A DNA stretch of 64,000 nucleotides. It comes from Paenibacillus lemnae. GTDB taxonomy: Bacteria > Bacillota > Bacilli > Paenibacillales > Paenibacillaceae. The stretch is from the NCBI RefSeq assembly GCF_012933385.1, contig NZ_JABBPN010000001.1, forward strand, positions 372,001 through 436,000. The letters run 5' to 3'. A program made the position numbers and the translations under genes. The notes under the pieces are model-generated. The model saw nothing but the letters and a program-made list of their open reading frames with translations, was not told where the DNA came from and searched no databases. Shown here one piece after another: positions 45,041 through 53,161 of this stretch (positions within the stretch are counted from its first letter, which is position 1; every line of letters begins with the position of its first letter).

Positions 45041-45089
45041 TTGACCCGTGGGTCAAACTTATTATATAAAAAAGAAACGGCCAGCACAA
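45041..45089 (-). promoter_or_regulatory. Promoter and TetR operator of the tetR-RND operon
   Basis: On the minus strand TTGTGC (45084-45089), 17 bp, TATAAT (45061-45066). The palindrome TTGACCCGTGGGTCAA (45041-45056; 7-bp arms, 2-bp centre) covers the start point. A second hairpin, AGAACT-ATGC-AGTTCT (45021-45036), is in the leader. Confidence 0.7.
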
Positions 45090-45132
45090 ATGATGCCGTG
45101 TGTCCGTTTCTTGAACGTTTATAAGGCAGGTG

Positions 45133-45447
45133 TCAGGTCAGGACTTTAAGCCCGACGGCTGAGCACAAAATCATGGAAATGAATAATATTCTGCGCCACT
45201 CTTTCGGTTCTCCGAACAGCAGCATGCCGGTGACGGTGGAGCCGACAGTTCCGATACCGGTCCAGACCGCATACGCGGTTCCCATCGGCAGGGTTGTCAT
45301 GGCAAAAGACAGCAGAGAAAAGCTGCAGGCGAACGAGAACGCCATCAGGCCCATGAACTTCCATCCTTTACGCTGGGACACGCCTTTGATGCCGATGACA
45401 CCCAGCACTTCAAATGCTCCGGCTAAGACGAGTGCGAACCATGCCAT
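45133..45447 (-). CDS. SMR-family efflux subunit (YkkD/SugE-like)
   Basis: 104 residues, four membrane helices. The essential Glu is in GAFEVLGVIGIK, and PMGTAYAVWTGIGTVGSTVTGMLLFGE is the family signature. Its start codon overlaps the stop of the first SMR gene by 1 nt, so the pair is translationally coupled, as in heterodimeric YkkCD or EbrAB pumps. Substrates may be guanidinium-type or cationic drugs. No guanidine riboswitch was seen upstream. Confidence 0.93.
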   Translation of the reverse strand: MAWFALVLAGAFEVLGVIGIKGVSQRKGWKFMGLMAFSFACSFSLLSFAMTTLPMGTAYAVWTGIGTVGSTVTGMLLFGEPKEWRRILFISMILCSAVGLKVLT

Positions 45448-45815
45448 CAGCTTCTCACCTCCCGGCCGGAAGGTGCATCCGATGCATCATCGGAATCCGC
45501 GGTCACCAGCTTGAGGCCGACCACGCCGGCCAGCAGAACCCCGATCAGCAGCACTTTGGTCACTTGAAAAGGTTCGCCAAACAGGATCATTTCTGCAGCG
45601 ACCGTGCCTCCTGTCCCGATCCCTGTAAATACGGCATACACCGTGCCGACGGGAAGCCGTTTTGAAGCTTCAACAATGAGATAAAAGCTGGCCGCGATCG
45701 CGATCACGGTTCCTGTCCACTGCAGGGCAGTGTCCGAATGCTTCAATCCGGAGACCCATACAATCTCAATCAGTCCTCCCAAAAACACATACATCCAATT
45801 GCGGTTCATAACCAA
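45447..45815 (-). CDS. SMR-family efflux subunit (YkkC-like)
   Basis: 122 residues from TTG 45815, six bases after AAGGAG; ATG 45809 is possible. Four helices, with the conserved Glu in [13 protein letters not shown] and the signature [30 protein letters not shown] hydrophilic tail ([18 protein letters not shown]) extends beyond the usual length of about 105. It pairs with the following SMR gene and lies 40 bp after a TetR gene on the same strand. Confidence 0.93.
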   Translation of the reverse strand: MVMNRNWMYVFLGGLIEIVWVSGLKHSDTALQWTGTVIAIAASFYLIVEASKRLPVGTVYAVFTGIGTGGTVAAEMILFGEPFQVTKVLLIGVLLAGVVGLKLVTADSDDASDAPSGREVRS

Positions 45816-45855
45816 ACATTACTCCTTTATTCATGCTGTGGCTGCTTCCAGCGGT

Positions 45856-46443
45856 TTACTTGCCCTTAGAAGTTACACCCGCCCAATAGACAGGAAAGGC
45901 CTGTTCAATACGCTTTGCAGATCTCGCTTCGCCTCCATATAGAATCTCTACATGAATGCCGTCCATCAGCGTTAGAAAAGCAGAGGCCGCCTGACGGGGC
46001 CTGCGGATGATTCGTCCATGCACCGGACACCCTGCAGCTAATAAAGACGAGAGCCGGAGCTCTTGAGCATCCAGAAAAGGGTACACCATATCCATCACTT
46101 CCTCATACAGTGTACGCGGCGGAAAAAAGGATACACGCAAGAAAAATCTCGCCTCATCATCCCGCTGATACTCCTGCTGCCTGCTGTTCAAAAAGCCCTT
46201 TAAGCGCTCTTCCAGCGGAGCATGCCGGTTTTCTTCAAAATACTGCAAAATCTGTTCTTCCTGACGCTGAAAAACACTTCGAAGTGCCTGTAAAAACAGA
46301 TCATCTTTACTGCTGTAGTGAGCATAGATAGACGGCTTGCGGATCCCGCAGTCATCTGCGATGTTCTTTAACGAAGCTCCTTCATAACCGTCACGGGCAA
46401 AATGCGCAAGCGCCGCCTGCAGAATAAGCTGGGAACTGTTCAA
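45856..46443 (-). CDS. TetR-family regulator of the SMR pair
   Basis: 195 residues from TTG 46443, eight bases after AGGTGG; GTG 46455 is in frame but overlaps the ribosome site. The helix-turn-helix runs LILQAALAHFARDGYEGASL and NIADDCGIRKPSIYAHYSSKDDLF. The C-terminal domain is of TetR_C type with FLRVSFFPPRTLYEE. A perfect palindromic operator lies just upstream. It heads a tetR-smr-smr operon, consistent with drug-responsive autoregulation. Confidence 0.92.
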   Translation of the reverse strand: MNSSQLILQAALAHFARDGYEGASLKNIADDCGIRKPSIYAHYSSKDDLFLQALRSVFQRQEEQILQYFEENRHAPLEERLKGFLNSRQQEYQRDDEARFFLRVSFFPPRTLYEEVMDMVYPFLDAQELRLSSLLAAGCPVHGRIIRRPRQAASAFLTLMDGIHVEILYGGEARSAKRIEQAFPVYWAGVTSKGK

Positions 46444-46458
46444 TACTACCACCACCTA

Positions 46459-46474
46459 CCTAACGATCGTTAGG
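46459..46474 (-). promoter_or_regulatory. TetR operator, perfect 16-bp palindrome
   Basis: CCTAACGATCGTTAGG lies 15 bp before the TTG start of the TetR gene. The core TAACGATCGTTA is a commonly seen TetR-family site. Confidence 0.75.
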
Positions 46475-46537
46475 AAGTATCTTTTCAAAAAAGGACTGTG
46501 ATGTCAAGTGTTGCGTTCGGTCGCCTAGCGCCTGGAT

Positions 46538-48103
46538 TCAAAACGTTGTAAAGCCGAGAATTTTCTGTACACGGAAAGCAATGTCCTTCAGCCAGGTCGT
46601 TTCTTCCTGATAGGCACTGACATCCAGCGTAAATTCCGCTCCGCGGTTAAACCACTGGCGTTCAAAATATTCGTCCAACTGAGACGTCAGCGGGTGCTCC
46701 GGTCCAGCTTCCACCCACAAGTTATTCTCCAGGTTATAGTCCTTGAGATTGCGGGGCGTGAAGTTTGTAGACCCTCCGATAATGACAGAGGGCTTGGAAG
46801 GTTTGGCTACATACATCAGCTTGGTGTGATACTGTTCTTCACCGGTGTTATACCACCGAACGGTGATGCCTTTCTCTGAGCGGTCCATGAGGCTGGCTGC
46901 AGCGGGCCGGTTAGGAATGCCGATCTTGTCCCGGCCAAAGGCATTCTGGTTCGGATCCAGAATCAGCCTGACATCCACCCCGCGTTCAGCCGCTGCAACG
47001 AGGCCGTTCATGACCTTGTCTTCAGCAAGATAAAACATGCCCATCCACAGCACATCACCTGCTTCTGCTTCTGAAATCGCCTGTAGGACATACTTGTATA
47101 CCTTGCCCTCGGTCAGATAACGGATGTTTACGGGTTCCGCTTCAGCTGAAGCGGCATGGTTATCCTCTGACCCTGATGACGGAGCCGGTTCCTCTGAAGG
47201 CACATACTTCGGCAGCTGCACAGACCCGCTTAAATTTACGGCAGCTTGCTCGGCAGCCAGTACATCTGCAATGACTTCACCGCCTGCCTCGATGGCAATA
47301 TTGGAATGATAGGCACTGGCTGCATGCACATTGGCAGAGGCTACCAGGGCCGTCTTCTCGCTCACCACGACCTTGCGGTGGTTAGCTTTAACATTCAGCA
47401 GCTTTAAGTATGAACGAGCTGTCATGGAAGGTGCCTCTTCGGCCATCAAATTCGGCAGTTCACCCTTGCCTGATTGTCCAAACCACTGGATAAATGTCCG
47501 CCACACCGCGGAATAGACAGGGGTGGAGTCCCGCAGGCGATTCACGTCCGTAATAACGACCTGGATGCCAGCGTCTCTCATTTCTTCAAAAAGCGGATGA
47601 GTGGAAGAGCCATAATTGGTGTTCACCTCATCCGAAACAAACACCATTTCCATATCCGGATATTTAGCTTTATGTGCAATGATGCGTTCAGTCATCTCCT
47701 GACTGACAGGAGGATATGATTGGTCCTCATGGGTGTAATCATTAAACAAAAACATGTCAATCACTAAAAACTCCCGGGATTCATCAATGATTTCACCCAT
47801 TCGTTTATAGATCTGCTGCTCATGCACTGCACTGCCGTCCGGTCCCGGATAGGTCAGATCGCTCCAGAAGGCGATTTGATCCGTCGTGTACATCGGGCTC
47901 TCATGAGAGATGCCGGGCGGCAGCGGTTTCTGGGTATGGTACACCATGACGGCGACCAGCCATGCAAGCAGGAATACAACCGCTGTGCGGACCCAGAACA
48001 GACGCGAAGGACGTCCCCGGCGTGCAGTTTTTTTGTCAGTTTCAGAAACGGGTGAGTGATCATCACCTTCGGGGGTTAACGTGAATAAAGGAAGGAAAAG
48101 CAT
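46538..48103 (-). CDS. Membrane-anchored phospholipase D-like protein with altered HKD motifs
   Basis: 521 residues from ATG 48103, behind AGAAGG; the longer frame to 48199 enters the promoter region. One membrane helix (about 40-60, TAVVFLLAWLVAVMVY) precedes two PLD-type lobes. The first catalytic motif reads HRKVVVSE and the second HTKLMYVA, so the HxK pairs are intact but the usual Asp of HxKxxxxD is Glu or Ala. SAN and STN follow as expected. Cardiolipin-synthase-like or phosphodiesterase activity outside the membrane is possible. It is divergent from carH. Confidence 0.88.
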   Translation of the reverse strand: MLFLPLFTLTPEGDDHSPVSETDKKTARRGRPSRLFWVRTAVVFLLAWLVAVMVYHTQKPLPPGISHESPMYTTDQIAFWSDLTYPGPDGSAVHEQQIYKRMGEIIDESREFLVIDMFLFNDYTHEDQSYPPVSQEMTERIIAHKAKYPDMEMVFVSDEVNTNYGSSTHPLFEEMRDAGIQVVITDVNRLRDSTPVYSAVWRTFIQWFGQSGKGELPNLMAEEAPSMTARSYLKLLNVKANHRKVVVSEKTALVASANVHAASAYHSNIAIEAGGEVIADVLAAEQAAVNLSGSVQLPKYVPSEEPAPSSGSEDNHAASAEAEPVNIRYLTEGKVYKYVLQAISEAEAGDVLWMGMFYLAEDKVMNGLVAAAERGVDVRLILDPNQNAFGRDKIGIPNRPAAASLMDRSEKGITVRWYNTGEEQYHTKLMYVAKPSKPSVIIGGSTNFTPRNLKDYNLENNLWVEAGPEHPLTSQLDEYFERQWFNRGAEFTLDVSAYQEETTWLKDIAFRVQKILGFTTF

Positions 48104-48212
48104 AACAGGACCTTCTTTCTGTAGGGTCGGATACAAGCTATATACCAACAAGTCTGACGATTTGAAGCAAGGGAGCAAAGAATCTGCTGCGGATCGCAAA
48201 AGTTAGAATCAG

Positions 48213-48266
48213 TCGACACAAGCAAGGAAAGTATGTATAATCGGTGTACTGGATTTGTATAAAGTA
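48213..48266 (+). promoter_or_regulatory. carH promoter overlapped by three tandem 11-bp CarH-type repeats
   Basis: Promoter TCGACA (48213-48218), 17 bp, TATAAT (48236-48241). Three head-to-tail 11-mers follow without gaps: TGTATAATCGG (48234), TGTACTGGATT (48245) and TGTATAAAGTA (48256). Each starts TGTA, and the first contains the -10 box. Thermus CarH contacts 11-bp direct repeats with its MerR-type domains, so this is a strong autoregulatory operator candidate. Confidence 0.7.
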
Positions 48267-48318
48267 GATACGGGATCAGAAAGTCTAATTCCATTCCGGG
48301 CGAAAGGCAGGGAAGCAC

Positions 48319-49242
48319 GTGTACTCCATTAAACAGGTATCCAACATGCTGGATATGCCAACAGTGACGATTCGGGCGTGGGAAAATCGTTACGGAGCCG
48401 TGAAACCGCTGCGGACGGAATCCGGCTATCGTATGTACAGCCCGGATGATATAGAAGATTTAAGATGGTTAAAAGAGCAGGTCGAAGAAAAGGGGATGAA
48501 CATCTCCCAGGCAGTTCTGGTGCTTAAAGCTGAGAAAAACTCGCTCGTGCGAAAGGGCTCTTTCCTGAATCACAGCGGCGAACCTGTCAATGCGCAGCCG
48601 TATGAGGACCTCAGCAGTGATATTTATGAAGCGTTGTTCGCATTTCAGGGAGAGCGGGCGAACAAACTGATTGACTACGGTTTTTCGATTTACGGTTATG
48701 ATGCGATGTTTTACCAGGTGCTGGTCCCTGTTTTAGTTCGTGTGGGCGATGCCTGGGAAACCGGAGAGGCCTCCGTGGCTCAAGAGCATTTTATGACCGA
48801 GCTCATAACCCGCCGGTTCTTTCAGTTTTATCATTTATTTCCCGTTCATTCCTATTTGCCAAAAGTCTTGTCGCTATGTCCTTCAGGTGAGCATCATCAG
48901 GTAGGTCTCATGCTGTTCTCCCTGCTGCTGCGGCGCAATGGGCTGGATGTATCTTATCTGGGGCCGAATACTCCCAAAGACGGGCTGCTGGACATTATTA
49001 AAGCACAGGGAATCGGCATCATCTGCATGTCGATCACCAGTCCCGGACTGGTGTCAGCGGCAGAGGAGTACGTGGATTATATTTTACAGGCGTTTCCAGA
49101 CGTCAAATTCTTTCTCGGCGGCAAAGGCTTTGAAGGTGAAACGAAGACAAAGTACAGCGAATGGGTGATGGACGAGCCGACGGAAAATTGGCAGGAATGG
49201 CTGAGTCAATTTATCGGACCGGAGCATTTTGGGCGAAACTAG
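48319..49242 (+). CDS. CarH-like B12-dependent photoreceptor transcription regulator (MerR family)
   Basis: 307 residues from GTG 48319. Residues 1-70 are a MerR winged helix (YSIKQVSNMLDMPTVTIRAW, then RTESGYRMYSPDDI). Residues about 98-175 form the cap with W146-x9-E156-H157 (WETGEASVAQEH). Residues about 180-305 are the B12-binding fold with E191-x-H193-x-x-G196, SIT near 238 and FLGGKGF. In characterised CarH, adenosylcobalamin drives tetramer formation and repression in the dark, and light breaks it. Here Glu147 replaces the His that follows the Trp in Thermus CarH. It sits 29 bp before the isoprenoid isomerase gene, fitting a carotenoid/isoprenoid role. Confidence 0.92.
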   Translation: MYSIKQVSNMLDMPTVTIRAWENRYGAVKPLRTESGYRMYSPDDIEDLRWLKEQVEEKGMNISQAVLVLKAEKNSLVRKGSFLNHSGEPVNAQPYEDLSSDIYEALFAFQGERANKLIDYGFSIYGYDAMFYQVLVPVLVRVGDAWETGEASVAQEHFMTELITRRFFQFYHLFPVHSYLPKVLSLCPSGEHHQVGLMLFSLLLRRNGLDVSYLGPNTPKDGLLDIIKAQGIGIICMSITSPGLVSAAEEYVDYILQAFPDVKFFLGGKGFEGETKTKYSEWVMDEPTENWQEWLSQFIGPEHFGRN

Positions 49243-49271
49243 GCAGTATCCGATCTGAACGGAGGGACAAT

Positions 49272-50381
49272 ATGAATGACAAGAACAAGCATGAGGCAGT
49301 GTCTCCAGAAGAGCAGTCGCCGGCAGCAGGGTCAAGAGGTATGCTGCTTCCTGAGGTTCCTACAGGTGAACGCAAAATAGAGCATGTCAGGCTGTGCCTG
49401 GAAGAAGAAGTAGGCAGCCGGGGAATCACATCCGGTCTGGAGCGGTACCGCTTTCGCCATATGGCACTGCCGGAAGTGGATTTTGACGATATCAGCCTGG
49501 CGTTTTCATTCCTGTCCCATACGGTGCGGACACCGCTGCTGATCAGCTCCATGACCGGCGGCAGCAAATCGACAGGGGAGATTAATCTTCGTCTTGCTGC
49601 TGCAGCGGAGCGCAGAGGCTGGATGCTCGGCGTAGGCTCGGTCCGTGCGGCAGTGGAGAAGGAGGAGCTGGCGCCTACCTTCCGGGTGAGGGAAGCCGCG
49701 CCAAGCATTCCGGTCATTGCCAATCTAGGGGCGGTGCAGTTGAACTACGGATTCGGTGTGGACAACTGCCGCAGAGCGGTGGACATTGCTGGTGCCGATA
49801 TGCTGGTCCTTCACCTGAACAGCCTGCAGGAAGTATTCCAGCCGGAGGGAAATACCCGGTTTGGCGGATTATTATCGAAGATTGAGGAGCTGTGCGCACG
49901 CATTGGTGTGCCTGTCGGCATCAAGGAAGTGGGCTGGGGGATGGATGCTGATACATCTGTCAGGCTGGTTCAAGCGGGAGCTTCCTTTATTGATGCAGCA
50001 GGTGCGGGCGGTACGTCCTGGAGCCAGGTGGAGAAATTCCGGAGCCCGGATCCTGTACGCAAGGCCGCCGCAGAAGCTTTTGCGAACTGGGGCAACCCGA
50101 CCGCCGAGTGCATCGCCGAGCTGCGGGAGGCACTCCCTTCCACGGCGCTGATCGGCAGCGGCGGATTAAATAGCGGCGTCGATGCGGCCAAGGCGATTGC
50201 GCTGGGGGCTGATATCGCCGGCTTTGGCCGGAGCCTGCTCGGTTCTGCGGTGACTTCGGAGGAAGAGTTGGACCGCAGGCTTGCCCAGGTAGAACTGGAA
50301 CTGCGAACGGCCATGTTCGGAATCGGAGCTGCAAGCGTCCGCGAGCTTCAGGGCAGTGACCGGCTGATTTGGTTGGGATAA
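49272..50381 (+). CDS. fni: Type 2 isopentenyl-diphosphate delta-isomerase
   Basis: 369 residues from ATG 49272, behind GGAGGGA; an upstream in-frame reading to 49161 lies in carH. The flavin-dependent TIM-barrel motifs are complete: ISSMTGGSKSTGEIN, GVGSVRAA, NLGAVQLNYGF, VGIKEVGWGMD, DAAGAGGTSW and GSGGLNSGVDAAKAIALGAD. It interconverts isopentenyl and dimethylallyl diphosphate using FMN and NADPH. Genomic coupling to carH implies light- and B12-controlled isoprenoid supply, probably for carotenoids. Confidence 0.95.
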   Translation: MNDKNKHEAVSPEEQSPAAGSRGMLLPEVPTGERKIEHVRLCLEEEVGSRGITSGLERYRFRHMALPEVDFDDISLAFSFLSHTVRTPLLISSMTGGSKSTGEINLRLAAAAERRGWMLGVGSVRAAVEKEELAPTFRVREAAPSIPVIANLGAVQLNYGFGVDNCRRAVDIAGADMLVLHLNSLQEVFQPEGNTRFGGLLSKIEELCARIGVPVGIKEVGWGMDADTSVRLVQAGASFIDAAGAGGTSWSQVEKFRSPDPVRKAAAEAFANWGNPTAECIAELREALPSTALIGSGGLNSGVDAAKAIALGADIAGFGRSLLGSAVTSEEELDRRLAQVELELRTAMFGIGAASVRELQGSDRLIWLG

Positions 50382-50472
50382 GACCGATTTTTCGCAGCGG
50401 TGTAAGACAGGCTGAAAGTCAGTCAGGAAGCAATGTCAGAAGCAGATCAGAAGTAGAATGAAAGCTTACCGG

Positions 50473-50512
50473 CAAAGCCGGGCTCCGTACATTCAGGGCC
50501 TGGCTTTTTTGT
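50473..50512 (+). terminator. Intrinsic terminator after fni
   Basis: AAAGCCGGGCTCC and GGGCCTGGCTTTTTT with a short loop. Confidence 0.75.
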
Positions 50513-50624
50513 GCCTGCAAACTTGGGTTTGAACAACGGGCATCATCTGCTATAATTATTAGGATTGTTTAGCGTTAGATGATTTCATAACGAATATTGA
50601 TATCCATAAGGAGTTGTCCTATAC

Positions 50625-51725
50625 ATGGCTTTGAAAGCAGGAATCGTCGGTTTGCCGAATGTCGGCAAATCCACATTATTTAATGCAATTACGCAAGCGG
50701 GTGCCGAGTCGGCAAACTATCCGTTCTGCACCATTGACCCGAACGTCGGTATTGTCGAGGTGCCGGACGAGCGTCTCGATAAGCTCACGGAGATGGTGGA
50801 GCCCAAGAAAACCGTTCCGACTGCTTTTGAATTTGTAGATATTGCGGGTCTGGTGCGCGGAGCAAGCAAAGGGGAGGGCCTTGGAAACAAATTTTTGGCC
50901 CATATCCGTGAAGTGGATGCGATCGTGCATGTGGTTCGCTGTTTTGAAGATGAGAATATTACGCATGTGGACGGCAAGATCGATCCGATCAGCGATATCC
51001 AGACCATTAATCTGGAACTGATCCTGGCGGATATTGAGAGTGTAGAGAAGAAGATCGAGCGCTCGAAGAAGAACATGAAGGGCGGCAACAAACAGTCGCT
51101 TCAGGAAGTCGAAGTGCTGGAGAAGGTCAAGGAAGTATTGTACGAAGACAAACCGGCGCGCAGTATGGACCTGAGTGACGAGGAGCGGCTGATCGTCCGC
51201 GATCTTCACCTGCTTACCTTGAAGCCGGTGTTATATGCGGCCAACGTAGCGGAGAATGAAATTGCTGATGTCGCGAACAACGTCTATGTTCAGAAGGTGC
51301 GCGAATTCGCGGCCGGAGAGAATGCCGAAGTTGTGCCAATCAGTGCCAAGGTGGAAGAAGAAATCTGTGAGCTGGAAGGCGAAGACAAGCAGATGTTCCT
51401 GGACGAGCTCGGCATTCAGGAATCCGGGCTGAACCTGCTGATCAAGGCAGCATACAAGCTGCTGGGGCTGTACACGTATTTCACAGCAGGCGTGCAGGAA
51501 GTACGGGCATGGACCATCCGCAAAGGAACCAAAGCGCCAGGGGCGGCAGGCGTCATCCACACAGATTTCGAGCGCGGCTTTATCCGGGCTGAAGTGGTCT
51601 CCTATGACCATCTGGTATCGGCAGGCTCCATGAACGGTGCGAAGGAGCGCGGTCAGCTGCGTCTGGAAGGCAAGGAGTATATCGTGCAGGACGGCGATGT
51701 CATGCACTTCCGCTTCAACGTATAA
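50625..51725 (+). CDS. ychF: Redox-regulated ATPase YchF (Obg-like)
   Basis: 366 residues, the standard length. The P-loop GIVGLPNVGKSTLFNA, switch region VDIAGLVRGASKGEGLGNKFLAHIRE and the altered specificity motif NVAE in place of NKxD mark the ATP-preferring YchF/OLA1 branch. The C-terminal TGS domain is present, with TYFTAGVQEVRAWTI and HTDFERGFIRAEV. It binds ribosomes and affects stress responses. Its own AAGGAG site lies upstream and a terminator follows. Confidence 0.97.
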   Translation: MALKAGIVGLPNVGKSTLFNAITQAGAESANYPFCTIDPNVGIVEVPDERLDKLTEMVEPKKTVPTAFEFVDIAGLVRGASKGEGLGNKFLAHIREVDAIVHVVRCFEDENITHVDGKIDPISDIQTINLELILADIESVEKKIERSKKNMKGGNKQSLQEVEVLEKVKEVLYEDKPARSMDLSDEERLIVRDLHLLTLKPVLYAANVAENEIADVANNVYVQKVREFAAGENAEVVPISAKVEEEICELEGEDKQMFLDELGIQESGLNLLIKAAYKLLGLYTYFTAGVQEVRAWTIRKGTKAPGAAGVIHTDFERGFIRAEVVSYDHLVSAGSMNGAKERGQLRLEGKEYIVQDGDVMHFRFNV

Positions 51726-52089
51726 CCTACGGCTGTGAGCAGCGCGGTATATCGCGTGTGACATAAAAGTGGTTCACCACAGGTTTTGTTTGGACACGGC
51801 GGGTTTCCTTAGCGGGAAACCTGCCGTGTTTTTTTGAATACCAGCGATTGTCTAGATAGTTGTCGCGATCTTCCAAAAAGTAGGATGGTTCAGCAGATTT
51901 ATTTCCTCAGCCTGAAAAGCTGAGGAATTTTAAAAACAGGCAAATGGCAATCTCAGGCTGCGTGGCTGGTATCTAGCCAAGGGGCAGGCTGCGTGGTATA
52001 ATAAAAAGTCGATAAAAAGACGTTGATTTCTTGTTTAACCATACACGATAGCACGATCACATAAATTTAAGATGAAGAGGTGAATTCTC
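51726..52089. other. Intergenic region with two hairpins and the prfA promoter region
   Basis: It holds the ychF terminator (51793-51838), a second hairpin TTCCTCAGC/GCTGAGGAA (51903-51927) followed by TTTTAAAAA, and two copies of AGGCTGCGTGG (near 51955 and 51987). The second copy runs into TATAAT at 51997-52002, probably the -10 of prfA with a poor TAGCCA -35. Confidence 0.6.
51793..51838 (+). terminator. Intrinsic terminator after ychF
   Basis: ACACGGCGGGTTTCC and GGGAAACCTGCCGTGT pair around TTAGC, followed by TTTTTT. Confidence 0.88.
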
Positions 52090-53157
52090 TTGCTGGACCG
52101 ACTGCAATCCCTTGCGGACCGTTATGAGAAATTAAGTGAGCTGCTGTGTGACCCGGATGTCGCAAGCGACTCCAAGAAACTGAGAGATTACTCCAAGGAG
52201 CAATCTGATCTTCAGCCGGCATATGAAGCTTTTGTAGAATACAAGAATGTCATGGAAGAGCTTGACGCTGCGAAGACGATGCAGGGTGAGAAGCTTGATG
52301 ACGAGATGCGCGAAATGGTCAAGATGGAGATTGATGAACTCTCCTCACGCCAGCAGGAGCTGGAAGAGAAGATCCACATTCTGCTGCTGCCGAAGGACCC
52401 GAATGACGACAAGAACGTCATCGTGGAAATTCGCGGTGCAGCCGGCGGCGACGAAGCAGCTCTGTTTGCCTCTGACCTGTACCGGATGTATACCCGGTTT
52501 GCAGATAACCAGGGCTGGAAGGTCGAAGTGATGGACGCCAACACGAACGATCTCGGCGGCTTTAAAGAGGTGATCTTCCAGATCATCGGCAAGGGCGCTT
52601 ACAGCAAAATGAAGTTCGAGAGCGGTGCACACCGTGTTCAGCGTATCCCGTCTACTGAATCTGGCGGCCGGATTCATACGTCAACCTCGACGGTAGCGGT
52701 TCTGCCGGAGGCAGAAGAAGTGGATATTGAAATCCATGACAAGGACATTCGTGTCGATACCTTCTGCTCCAGCGGTGCAGGCGGCCAGTCTGTTAACACG
52801 ACCAAGTCTGCGGTGCGCGTAACCCATGTCCCTACCGGGATTGTAGCAACCTGTCAGGACGGCAAATCGCAAAACTCCAACAAGGAGAAAGCTCTCCAGG
52901 TGCTGCGTACCCGTATCTACGATATGATGCGCCAGGAGGAAGAGGCGAAATATGCCGGTGAGCGTAAGAGCAAGGTTGGCACGGGTGACCGCAGTGAGCG
53001 GATCCGTACGTACAATTTCCCGCAAAGCCGGGTGACTGATCACCGGATCGGGCTGACCGTGCACAAGCTGGACCAGATTATGAACGGCGAAATTGAGGAA
53101 ATCGTTTCGGCCCTGACCCTTGCGGAGCAGGCGGATATGATGGATAAAGGAGAATAA
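52090..53157 (+). CDS. prfA: Peptide chain release factor 1
   Basis: 355 residues from TTG 52090, behind AAGAGGTG. The catalytic GGQ is at 231-233 ([12 protein letters not shown]), and the stop-codon-recognition tripeptide is P187-S-T189 ([13 protein letters not shown]), as in RF1. It recognises UAA and UAG and hydrolyses peptidyl-tRNA. prmC, which methylates the GGQ Gln, starts four bases after the stop, so the pair is coupled. Confidence 0.98.
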   Translation: MLDRLQSLADRYEKLSELLCDPDVASDSKKLRDYSKEQSDLQPAYEAFVEYKNVMEELDAAKTMQGEKLDDEMREMVKMEIDELSSRQQELEEKIHILLLPKDPNDDKNVIVEIRGAAGGDEAALFASDLYRMYTRFADNQGWKVEVMDANTNDLGGFKEVIFQIIGKGAYSKMKFESGAHRVQRIPSTESGGRIHTSTSTVAVLPEAEEVDIEIHDKDIRVDTFCSSGAGGQSVNTTKSAVRVTHVPTGIVATCQDGKSQNSNKEKALQVLRTRIYDMMRQEEEAKYAGERKSKVGTGDRSERIRTYNFPQSRVTDHRIGLTVHKLDQIMNGEIEEIVSALTLAEQADMMDKGE

Positions 53158-53161
53158 CGCT

